A stretch of DNA of 32,653 nucleotides. Source: Candidatus Brocadiaceae bacterium. Lineage in GTDB: Bacteria; Planctomycetota; Brocadiia; Brocadiales; Bathyanammoxibiaceae. Location: NCBI GenBank assembly GCA_030018855.1, contig JASEHG010000003.1, forward strand, positions 1 through 32,653, read 5' to 3'. Both the position numbers and the translations under genes were made by a program. The notes under the pieces are model-generated. The model ran no database searches and was not told the origin of the DNA. It saw only the letters and a program-made list of their open reading frames with translations. Below, piece after piece: positions 1 to 7,337 of the stretch. Numbering within the stretch: the stretch's first letter is position 1; each line of letters starts with the position of its first letter.

Positions 1-1
1 G

Positions 2-598
2 GAGGGGATTTTAAGACGAAGCATCTTGTCTGTATTGAGAAATGCGCAACTGTCAAATCAGCAACTCTCAAGGCAAAACTCGGGTGGATTAAAGAAAGGG
101 TCGGCTGAGATTGGAAAGGCCACTTACAGGGATGAAACAGAAAAAGAACTTTTAGGATTGCTCCTGGCCCACAATGAGTTGATAGGGGAGTACCTACTGG
201 AGGTAGGCCACAATAAGTTTATCCATCAGGCCATTAACCAGTTGGCGGAGAGGGCCTTTGAGATATACAAAGAAAGGGGAAAGGTGACAGAAAAAGACCT
301 TGCCCCCCTTTTTGACGAGGGAGAGGTGGCCAGGGTACTGGCAGACGTTGCCCTGGAAGAGGAGAAAGGGGATTACCGGAGGCATTTTGCGGACTGCCTT
401 AACTTTATGAAACGGCGGGAAAATAGGGAGAAAATAAGTTATACTAAGGGAAGGGCGATAGAATCAAAACCCCATCAGCAAGGGGAGGAAGATAGGCTCC
501 TGCTGGAATTTCATGAGAGGAATAAGGTAAGGGCACGTCAGCTCGTACCCAAAGATAAAACTCGTAGCGGGCAAAGCGAATCTGTCGGAGGTTTATAG
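2..598 (+). CDS. dnaG: DNA primase DnaG, C-terminal part (5' truncated by window edge)
   Basis: The reading frame is open from the first bases of the window with no stop before the TTG at 26, so this is the 3' end of a longer gene rather than a 190-residue protein. The visible part matches a primase C-terminus: a polar low-complexity linker, then a helical segment ([16 protein letters not shown], then [19 protein letters not shown]) resembling the DnaB-helicase-binding domain of DnaG. The zinc-binding and TOPRIM catalytic domains would lie upstream of the window. The stop falls 4 nt before the rpoD start; dnaG-rpoD is a widespread operon order and supports the call. The C-terminal tail is basic and probably disordered. 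The identification rests on weak motifs plus strong context. Confidence 0.75.
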   Translation, partial: EGILRRSILSVLRNAQLSNQQLSRQNSGGLKKGSAEIGKATYRDETEKELLGLLLAHNELIGEYLLEVGHNKFIHQAINQLAERAFEIYKERGKVTEKDLAPLFDEGEVARVLADVALEEEKGDYRRHFADCLNFMKRRENREKISYTKGRAIESKPHQQGEEDRLLLEFHERNKVRARQLVPKDKTRSGQSESVGGL

Positions 599-602
599 AT
601 TA

Positions 603-2226
<1,624 letters not shown>

Positions 2227-2249
<23 letters not shown>

Positions 2250-2961
2250 GGCGACCCTCACCAATAGAATGGAGGTCTTAAAACACCTACAGTCCATAGA
2301 TAACAGGCTAATTGAGTTTACAAAAAAGAAGGAGACCTTACTAGCCGCCCTGGAAAAAAGGCGTGCACAGGTCCAACAAAGAAAGGAACTCCTGGCACAA
2401 AAACAAAAGGAATCAAAGGACTTCCAAAAAGAGACAGACGGCAAGGAACTGGAACACAAATGCCTGGAAGAGGAGATAAAGAAATCGAGGGGTAAACTCT
2501 TCCAGATTAAGAACAATAAAGAATACACCGCCCTCCTGTCAGAAGTGGGCAGCAAAGAGGCGGATAAGAGCGTACTGGAGGACGAAATCCTCTCCATGAT
2601 GTCCAAACTGGAAGGACTCCGTGTAGAAGAAAAAGAATTAGAGAAAGAGATTCAGGGGGAAGAAAAGGAGCTCTCGGCGTACGCTGGCTCCGTAGAGGCA
2701 GAGCTAGAGGTCCTGGGAAAAGAGACCCTGGGGCATCAGAAACAATGGAAAGAAAACGCCGATCTCCTTGATAAAGAAGCCCTTACGCAGTACCAAAGGC
2801 TTATTGAAAAAGATGGCCTTGCAGTGGTAGAAGTGCACGGTGAAGACTGTGGTGGATGCAACATGAGGCTAACCCCTCAGACGGTAAACCTCCTGCTCCG
2901 ACACCAGGAGCTGACCCTCTGCAAGAACTGCGGTAAGATTCTATACCTTCCGGAACAGTAG
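2227..2961 (+). CDS. Coiled-coil protein with C-terminal C4 zinc ribbon (zf-RING_7 / DUF164-like)
   Basis: A 244-residue protein whose first 180 residues are a heptad-rich, Lys/Glu-rich coiled coil and whose C-terminus holds two CxxC pairs ([10 protein letters not shown] and [10 protein letters not shown]) forming a C4 zinc ribbon. This architecture is that of the zf-RING_7 family, conserved in many bacteria and thought to bind nucleic acid; its exact function is not established. The ATG lies inside the end of rpoD (23-nt overlap in another frame) with a G-rich ribosome-binding stretch just upstream, so translation is probably coupled to rpoD. It precedes the RNase P RNA gene. The family call is confident; the role is unknown. 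Confidence 0.85.
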
Positions 2962-3030
2962 CCAGTAACAAGTAGCTAGTAGCCATGGAAAAGACCCAAC
3001 CCCTAGCTACTGGCTACTAACTACTAGCTG
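2958..3030. repeat. Inverted repeat built of AGTAGC/GCTACT units
   Basis: The left arm (from AGTAGCCAGTAACAAGTAG) and right arm (CTAGCTACTGGCTACTAACT) are imperfect inverted copies around a short spacer. The unit is a low-complexity pattern of AGTAG/CTACT, reminiscent of the G-rich TAGGGAGTAGGG arms elsewhere in the window but without the G runs. It begins at the stop region of the zinc-ribbon gene and runs up to the long inverted repeat bracketing rnpB. Confidence 0.7.
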
Positions 3031-3185
3031 CCAGTCAACGCTGGGCAGGGGCAAGCCCTGCCCCTACCAGTTAACCGGGAAGGGGCCAGGTGGCCGCCCG
3101 TCCGTTCCGCCTCAGGCAGAGCGGACGAGAGGAAAGTCCGAGCTCCACAGGGCAAGGTGGTGGATAACGCCCACCGGGACCCCTG

Positions 3186-3268
3186 CTAGGGGTTAGGGAC
3201 TAGGGACCGGGGATTAGAAAAAGAGATTAAAGACCGCTATCCCCTACCCCCTAATCCCTCACCCCTAG
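3186..3268. repeat. G-rich/C-rich inverted repeat insertion in rnpB, copy 1 (family A)
   Basis: It starts CTAGGGGTTAGGGACTAGGG and ends CCCTAATCCCTCACCCCTAG, with an A-rich centre (AAAAAGAGATTAAAG). The arms can pair as one long hairpin; the G-rich arm alone has four runs of three or more G and fits the G-quadruplex pattern. It is inserted in the P9-like loop between CCACCGGGACCCCTG and GGGGTCTCAGGG. Confidence 0.85.
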
Positions 3269-3316
3269 TTAGGGGGTCTCAGGGAAAGTGCCACAGAAAA
3301 TATACCGCCCGCCTGG

Positions 3317-3385
3317 CTAGGGGGTAGGGAGTAGGGAGTAGGGAAAAAGATTGCTACCCCCTAACCCCTACTCCCTATCCCCTAG
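3317..3385. repeat. G-rich/C-rich inverted repeat insertion in rnpB, copy 2 (family A)
   Basis: The arms begin CTAGGGGGTAGGGAGTAGGG and end ACTCCCTATCCCCTAG, around the centre AAAAAGATTGCTA. That same centre motif recurs, in either orientation, in the copies at 15606, 17279 and 17445. It lies in the P12 position of the RNase P RNA. Confidence 0.87.
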
Positions 3386-3808
3386 TTAGGTGGGTAAGGG
3401 TGAAAAGGCGGGGGGGCTAATTAAGGCCCCTTAATGTAAGAGCCCACCGCAGTCCTGGTGACAGGGCTGGCACGGCAAACCCCACCTGGAGAAAGGCTAA
3501 ATAGGGAGGGAAGGAAGTGGCCCGCTTCAGGCGAATAGCCGTCCCTCCGGGTAAGCCGCTAATGGAGGTAGTGGGCAACCACTACCCTAGAGTAATGGCC
3601 ACCCTAGACAGGACTCGGCTTATCGGCCCCTTCCCGGTTAACTAGCTGGGCAGGGCTTGCCCCTGCCCAGCGTTGACTGGTAGCCCCTTTAGGTTGCGGC
3701 TACCTAGTAGACAACAGATAGGGGTTGATTTCTTCCTGGGTACTAACTACTGTTCTAGTGGGCAAGTGAAGGACATAAGAATTTTTACACCTGCATTGTT
3801 GCGTCCTA

Positions 3809-4387
3809 CTACTTCATCACAAAAAATCGAAGTATCCCAGATATCATACTTATAAAACCAATACTAGCACCTACAAGCCACTGCCAATGATTTCTAAAGA
3901 ATTTCTTGATGTCTTTTCCCTCTCCCTGCCCTGGCTGGGGTGTTGAGGCCCATTTACCCAAGTATGTTTTCTCCTGTTCGTACATTAAACTACGCGAATG
4001 GTTAAGAACTTCATTCTTGCTGTAATTTTTTGTCTTAAGGACGTTCACCGTCCCAACGAAATCTACAAAGACATCTTCTACCTTTTCTAAATTCCTCCAG
4101 CCTGGCATTGTGTACATTTTGTGCGGAGTTCCCGTTTCTTCAGCATGCATCAGGCAATAGCGAAATTGGGGTATCATCATTTTATCAGTGGAATTGTCCA
4201 ATTCTCTAAGGGACGTCTCAAGCTTGTTCACTACTGCCTCTGCCTCTTTAACTTGTCTCCTGGTTCTCCTTATTCCGAACAGCTCTGGCATGAGGATTAT
4301 GTCTATGGATGGGTTTTCATAACAGCGTGGAAATATGTCCCCCAGAAGAACACCCCTGTACTGTTTTATATATTTTTGAAGTGCCAT
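3809..4387 (-). CDS. Hypothetical protein with C-terminal membrane helix
   Basis: I do not recognise this 192-residue protein. The first 150 residues are soluble and charged, with a helical stretch (RRTRRQVKEAEAVVNKLETSLREL). The last 25 residues form a probable transmembrane helix (WLVGASIGFISMISGILRFF), so it may be tail-anchored. The start ATG at 4387 has no obvious Shine-Dalgarno sequence. Codon use looks more AT-rich than the flanking housekeeping genes. It lies with the TumE-TumA pair on the minus strand, between rnpB and the rnpB 3'-end copy at 5990, and may be cargo of a small island. It could be an antiphage or toxin-like effector, but nothing in the sequence proves this. Confidence 0.6.
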   Translation of the reverse strand: MALQKYIKQYRGVLLGDIFPRCYENPSIDIILMPELFGIRRTRRQVKEAEAVVNKLETSLRELDNSTDKMMIPQFRYCLMHAEETGTPHKMYTMPGWRNLEKVEDVFVDFVGTVNVLKTKNYSKNEVLNHSRSLMYEQEKTYLGKWASTPQPGQGEGKDIKKFFRNHWQWLVGASIGFISMISGILRFFVMK

Positions 4388-4596
4388 AAGGTCTTAAAGT
4401 GAAAACAAGAAAATTCTCTCAGAGTCATCTTAGCCCTGAGTACGTCCTAAACGTTCAACTATGCCCCCCCCTTTTCCTGGGAGGTATAGGGGAGTACAGG
4501 AAAAAATTCAACAGATGTATTTACATAAAAAGGGCTATTGAGTAGGATGGGTTCGTCAAGTCCTGGGCCTCTCTCTTTCCCGTCCAGGAGTAGCGA
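4388..4596. other. Intergenic stretch, no gene seen
   Basis: AT-rich in parts, with a run of C (CCCCCCCCTTTTCC) near 4465. I see no ORF, RNA gene or clear terminator. Confidence 0.5.
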
Positions 4597-4971
4597 TTAA
4601 ACCGCTATCATCAACTCTATAGCGTCGTAGTCCACACTGGGGGAGACTTCTTTCCTGCCTGTTTTTTCCTTCCTGGTACTCACTAATCCCAGGTTCTGTA
4701 ATATCTCTATGTCCTGTTTAACGTTTTTCATATCCCTGCCTGCCAGTCTGGAGAGATGTCGCATGGTTTTGGGGTGTTGTTTCTTTATCAGGCGTAGGAG
4801 TTCAAGTCTCTTTGAGGTCAGGGCCTTCCTGAATGCCTCTGTATCCTCAAAATAGACCCCTACATGTTTCTTGACACTCTCTCCCCTCTCTATGGCCTTA
4901 CCGGTTTTGACTAAGTCCTGGAGTATCTCTTTGAAACTCTTTATCCCTATCCTTACCCTTTTGACCCTCAC
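4597..4971 (-). CDS. tumA: TumA-like antitoxin, winged helix-turn-helix protein
   Basis: A 124-residue protein whose middle and C-terminal parts form a winged-HTH-like fold: LTSKRLELLRLIKKQHPKTM, then LSRLAGRDMKNVKQDIEILQ, then GLVSTRKEKTGRKEVSPSVD as the wing. The arrangement is typical of MarR/ArsR-like regulators paired with TumE toxins. Its start overlaps the stop of the upstream tumE by 4 nt (ATGA), which implies translational coupling. By analogy with other type II systems it should neutralise the toxin and repress their shared promoter; an inverted repeat lies in that promoter (5265-5281). The toxin gene precedes the antitoxin gene. The assignment comes from the partner, size and fold rather than a unique motif. 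Confidence 0.72.
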   Translation of the reverse strand: MRVKRVRIGIKSFKEILQDLVKTGKAIERGESVKKHVGVYFEDTEAFRKALTSKRLELLRLIKKQHPKTMRHLSRLAGRDMKNVKQDIEILQNLGLVSTRKEKTGRKEVSPSVDYDAIELMIAV

Positions 4972-5255
4972 AATCTTCCCTCCTTGTATCTCTGAATGTC
5001 TGAGTAAAAATCCTCTGCCAGTTTCTCCAGACCCTCAAACCTGTAAGGTTCTGCCCTATCCCCGTAGTGTCTGTGGTCTCCCCTACCCTCTGCATTATCG
5101 TAGCCTATAATCCGTCTACCCTTCACTACATAGACCAGGGAATACTTATACCAGTGTGGTTTGTCAGGGGCTGTTTTGACCTCCCACATCTTGACCTCTA
5201 TAAGGTTGCCGTCTGTGTCGTACCCCTTATCGTGTCTTATGAGCCTGGCCTTCAA
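4968..5255 (-). CDS. tumE: TumE-family toxin
   Basis: A 95-residue protein matching the TumE toxin family layout: a short N-terminal strand (MKARLIRHDKGYDTDGNLIE), the VKMWEVKTAP strand, YKYSLVYVVKGRRIIGYDN, the signature DHRHYGDRAEPYRF, and a C-terminal helix ending in DFYSDIQRYK. TumE-TumA modules are type II toxin-antitoxin pairs; the toxin's biochemical target is not well settled. The start is a TTG at 5255, chosen because the family begins at this point. No Shine-Dalgarno sequence precedes it and a good -10 box ends only 7 nt upstream, so the message may be nearly leaderless. It overlaps the antitoxin gene by ATGA. Confidence 0.8.
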   Translation of the reverse strand: MKARLIRHDKGYDTDGNLIEVKMWEVKTAPDKPHWYKYSLVYVVKGRRIIGYDNAEGRGDHRHYGDRAEPYRFEGLEKLAEDFYSDIQRYKEGRL

Positions 5256-5262
5256 TGTAGGT

Positions 5263-5292
5263 ATGATACACCTAATGTATCGAGATAATCAA
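5263..5292 (-). promoter_or_regulatory. Candidate tumE-tumA promoter with embedded operator palindrome
   Basis: On the minus strand, TTGATT (5292-5287) and TATCAT (5268-5263) are separated by 18 nt. A perfect inverted repeat GATACA-N5-TGTATC (5265-5281) spans the spacer and overlaps the -10 box, a sensible operator for the TumA HTH protein. The -10 is so close to the TTG start that little or no leader would remain. Confidence 0.5.
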
Positions 5293-5360
5293 CCTAAAAG
5301 TTTATGGCTTCATAAAAAGGCCCTGATGCTACGCAATCCCCCTCTCTTTCCCCATAACGC

Positions 5361-5390
5361 TTCATAAATAATACACCTGCAAGCTATAAT
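5361..5390 (+). promoter_or_regulatory. Candidate sigma-70 promoter for the lipoprotein gene
   Basis: TTCATA (5361-5366) and a perfect TATAAT (5385-5390) are 18 nt apart. The start codon at 5408 follows after a very short leader carrying AGAGG. The -35 match is only moderate. Confidence 0.45.
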
Positions 5391-5407
5391 ATGTTTAGAG
5401 GCCTTTT

Positions 5408-5920
5408 ATGAGCAGATCGTTTATTCTTTTGCTTGTATTTCTCTTTGGTTGTGCTGCACCTCCCAAGGCAGTAACCCTTTCAGAGGTGACTAGGAGCCCC
5501 GATCTGTATAAAAATGTTTCTGTCCAGTTTGCAGGGCTAGTTAAGGAGAATAACTTTATTGAAAGTCTTTTGTCCCGATGGGAGTTGTTAATAACGGATG
5601 GCCAGACCGAGCTCTACTGCTTTAAGAATGGTTACAATCGTGGCCTCCTGAGTCGTGCGGCCAGACTGGCTGAGGAGGCTAAAGAAGAAGAGGGGACGGT
5701 GACGGTAACGGGGAGGCTAGTCTCACTCCACGGCATCAAAACAGGGCCCAACCTGGAGGTCCAGAGGCTGAGTTATAAAGGTAAGAGTATTAACGTTGAA
5801 ACGGCGGATTATCCCAGCTACTACTATTACGGTCCTAGATACCCCTATTATCCCGGTTACTTTTACAGCCCTCTATACCCCAATTTCTCCCGCCCATTCT
5901 TTCCTCAGAGGCATCGGTAG
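5408..5920 (+). CDS. Putative lipoprotein with Tyr/Pro-rich tail
   Basis: A 170-residue exported protein. The N-terminus is a lipoprotein signal peptide (MSRSFILLLVFLFGCAAPP) with lipobox LFGC, so the mature protein should begin at Cys15 and be lipid-anchored. Residues about 22-130 contain alternating beta strands (VSVQFAGLVKENN, WELLITDGQTELYCF, GTVTVTGRLVSLHG) that look like a small OB-fold of the kind seen in periplasmic stress or slam-like lipoproteins; that fold call is tentative. The last 35 residues are rich in Tyr, Pro and Phe (YPSYYYYGPRYPYYPGYFY), a low-complexity tail. AGAGG precedes the ATG. It is transcribed away from tumE and may be host or island cargo. Confidence 0.75.
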   Translation: MSRSFILLLVFLFGCAAPPKAVTLSEVTRSPDLYKNVSVQFAGLVKENNFIESLLSRWELLITDGQTELYCFKNGYNRGLLSRAARLAEEAKEEEGTVTVTGRLVSLHGIKTGPNLEVQRLSYKGKSINVETADYPSYYYYGPRYPYYPGYFYSPLYPNFSRPFFPQRHR

Positions 5921-5989
5921 TTTAGAAGGAGACGTTAAGGCGGTAGGCCCAGAAAGAAATGCCTTTGTACTGCATAAGGGTTTGCCAGT

Positions 5990-6010
5990 TCGGCTTATCG
6001 GCCCCTTCCC
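5990..6010. repeat. 21-bp exact copy of the 3' end of rnpB
   Basis: Positions 5990-6010 are identical to 3615-3635, the TCGGCTTATCGGCCCCTTCC stretch that forms the 3' conserved block and half of helix P1. The similarity stops sharply on both sides. It is best explained as the far-end attachment-site copy of an element that inserted at the 3' end of rnpB; a random match of this length in one window is unlikely. Confidence 0.75.
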
Positions 6011-6087
6011 TAGACCTTAAACCAACAAGATTTCCATTTAACATCCCGCCCCTAAACTGTTAAAATATTGACTTTAATAAATCTTCA

Positions 6088-6104
6088 GTCCGCCTCAGGC
6101 GGAC
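6088..6104. repeat. CCGCCTGAGGCGG-type palindrome (family C)
   Basis: A perfect palindrome-like GTCCGCCTCAGGCGGAC just upstream of the DUF362 gene. Other members lie at 7257, 11356, 13293, 14208 and 28054, with a degenerate one in rnpB. Confidence 0.75.
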
Positions 6105-6117
6105 TACCTTAGACACA

Positions 6118-7293
6118 ATGTATATGAAGAGTACTGTATTTTTTATAAGATCAAAGACCGGGGAGGGTCTGGACTCCCTGGCCCAGAAGACCAGGAGGAT
6201 GCTGGAGTCCACCTTAGGTGGACCCACCTCGGGTGAATCTGTCCCCATCAGAAAGGGCGACCTCATCGGGGTAAAGACCACCTTCGGGGAGAAGGGGAAC
6301 ATAGGACACCTGAAGCCGCCGATCGTCAGGGCGGCGGTGGAGTACGTAAGGGCCACTGGCGCAAAACCCTTTGTAGTAGAGACCAATACCCTGTACGTGG
6401 GCCAGAGGAGCAACGCCATTGACCACATCCAGCATGCCTACAACCGGGGTTTTACCCCCGAGGCCATTGGGGCACCAATAGTCATCGCTGACGGCCTCAG
6501 GGGGGAGAATGACTTCTCCATGCCCCTGCCACAACCAGGGTTCAAAGGTCCAAAGGCTCAAGGGTTTAAAGGTCCAGGGTTGACAAAGACGGCCTTTATA
6601 GCTGGGGCGGCCAAGGCGGCCAGCGGCTTCGTCTCCCTCTCCCACGTTACTGGCCACATGCTGACCGGCCTGGGGGCCACGTTAAAGAACATCGGTATGG
6701 GACTGGCCTCCAGGGGCGGCAAACTGGCCATGCACTCGGGGGTCGTACCCAAAATCCTTATGGACAAGTGTAAGGCCTGCGGACTCTGCGCCGAGTTCTG
6801 CCCCGCAGGGGCCATCACCATAAAAGACTACTCCATCATTGACGCCAGGAAATGTATCGGCTGTGGCGAGTGCCTGGCAGTATGTCCCCATGAGGCGGTA
6901 AAGATTTCCTGGGACGAGAATACGGAAAACCTGCAGAAGAAGGTGGCTGAGTACTGTCTGGCCGTCCTTAAAGGGAAGGAAAAGAAGTCCGTCTTCCTCA
7001 ACTTCCTGATACACGTCACGGAACAGTGCGACTGCATGGACAAGGCCTACCCGCCTGCCTTTGAGGATATTGGGATACTGGCCTCCCGCGACCCCGTGGC
7101 CGTAGAACAGGCGGCCGTTGACCTGGTACGGGAGCATGTAAGAGAAGACTTCTTCCACAAGGCCTGGCCCAATATTGACTACACCACCCAGATAGACTAT
7201 GCCCATGAGATTGGGCTAGGGAGTAAGGATTACGAGTTGATAGACATTGGTAGGGCATCCGCCTTAGGCGGACAACGTGCCCCTACAAAGTAG
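6118..7293 (+). CDS. DUF362 domain protein with two [4Fe-4S] ferredoxin motifs
   Basis: A 391-residue cytosolic iron-sulfur protein. The N-terminal two thirds match DUF362 (GDLIGVKTTFGEKGNIGHLK, PPIVRAAVEYVRATGAKPFV). The region around residues 220-260 has two complete ferredoxin clusters (CKACGLCAEFCPAGAI and CIGCGECLAVCPHEAV), and the C-terminus returns to the DUF362 fold (ASRDPVAVEQAAVDLV). The family is widespread and probably does electron transfer; no specific partner is established. Two oddities: residues about 140-155 (GFKGPKAQGFKGPGL) are the translation of a short tandem DNA repeat, and the last 12 residues (RASALGGQRAPTK) come from nested palindromic repeats. A second ATG 6 nt downstream is an equally possible start; neither has a strong ribosome-binding site. 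Confidence 0.85.
   Translation: MYMKSTVFFIRSKTGEGLDSLAQKTRRMLESTLGGPTSGESVPIRKGDLIGVKTTFGEKGNIGHLKPPIVRAAVEYVRATGAKPFVVETNTLYVGQRSNAIDHIQHAYNRGFTPEAIGAPIVIADGLRGENDFSMPLPQPGFKGPKAQGFKGPGLTKTAFIAGAAKAASGFVSLSHVTGHMLTGLGATLKNIGMGLASRGGKLAMHSGVVPKILMDKCKACGLCAEFCPAGAITIKDYSIIDARKCIGCGECLAVCPHEAVKISWDENTENLQKKVAEYCLAVLKGKEKKSVFLNFLIHVTEQCDCMDKAYPPAFEDIGILASRDPVAVEQAAVDLVREHVREDFFHKAWPNIDYTTQIDYAHEIGLGSKDYELIDIGRASALGGQRAPTK
6535..6580 (+). repeat. Tandem TTYAAAGGTCCA-type repeat inside the DUF362 gene
   Basis: CAGGGTTCAAAGGTCC and AAGGGTTTAAAGGTCC recur in tandem with a shorter AAAGGCTC unit between them. The repeat keeps the reading frame and encodes the Gly/Lys-rich GFKGPKAQGFKGPGL insert, which interrupts otherwise conserved sequence. 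Confidence 0.7.
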
Positions 7294-7323
7294 GATGTAG
7301 GGACAGACCTTTAGGTCTGTTCT
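7249..7323. repeat. Two palindromic repeats (families B/C) at the DUF362-phosphatase junction
   Basis: The first (7249-7286) begins GTAGGGCATCCGCC and ends GTGCCCCTAC, with a family-C palindrome (ATCCGCCTTAGGCGGA) nested in its middle; it encodes the end of the DUF362 protein. The second (7297-7323) is GTAGGGACAGACC-TTT-AGGTCTGTTCTGC, a hairpin immediately before the phosphatase start. Confidence 0.75.
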
Positions 7324-7337
7324 GCTTGCTTAGAAAG

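Larger units (their letters stand above)
3071..3641 (+). ncRNA. rnpB: RNase P RNA (bacterial class A) with two inserted stem extensions
   Basis: This is the catalytic RNA that matures tRNA 5' ends. Recognisable conserved blocks are GAGAGGAAAGTCCGAGCTC near the 5' end, ACAGAAAATATACCGCC in the middle, AAGGGTGAAAAGGCG, and GACAGGACTCGGCTTAT at the 3' end. The first and last 17 nt are perfectly complementary (helix P1). The gene is about 571 nt against the usual 350-400. The excess is explained by two G-rich/C-rich inverted repeats at 3186-3268 and 3317-3385, which sit where the variable P9-like and P12 stems normally are, so the core is intact. The P3 stem also carries a CCGCCTCAGGC palindrome remnant (about 3106-3124). 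The ends were placed by P1 pairing. Confidence 0.95.
3031..3680. repeat. Long inverted repeat bracketing the RNase P RNA gene (arms 3031-3087 and 3625-3680)
   Basis: The outer 33 nt (3031-3063) are the exact reverse complement of 3648-3680. The inner 19 nt (3069-3087) are the exact reverse complement of 3625-3643. Only 4-5 unpaired bases lie between the two blocks. The inner block is the normal P1 helix of RNase P RNA; the outer block contains the self-palindromic GGGCAGGGGCAAGCCCTGCCC. If transcribed, the arms could extend P1 to about 52 pairs, or each arm could fold into its own hairpin. Confidence 0.85.

Noticed and set aside
3186-3385. G-rich/C-rich repeats as a CRISPR array or telomere-like sequence
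   Set aside because: The repeats are inverted rather than regularly spaced direct repeats with unique spacers, there are no cas genes, and they sit inside an RNA gene. TTAGGG similarity is limited to single units.
5990-6010. Second RNase P RNA gene
   Set aside because: Only 21 nt of the 3' end are present; none of the other conserved blocks occurs nearby.
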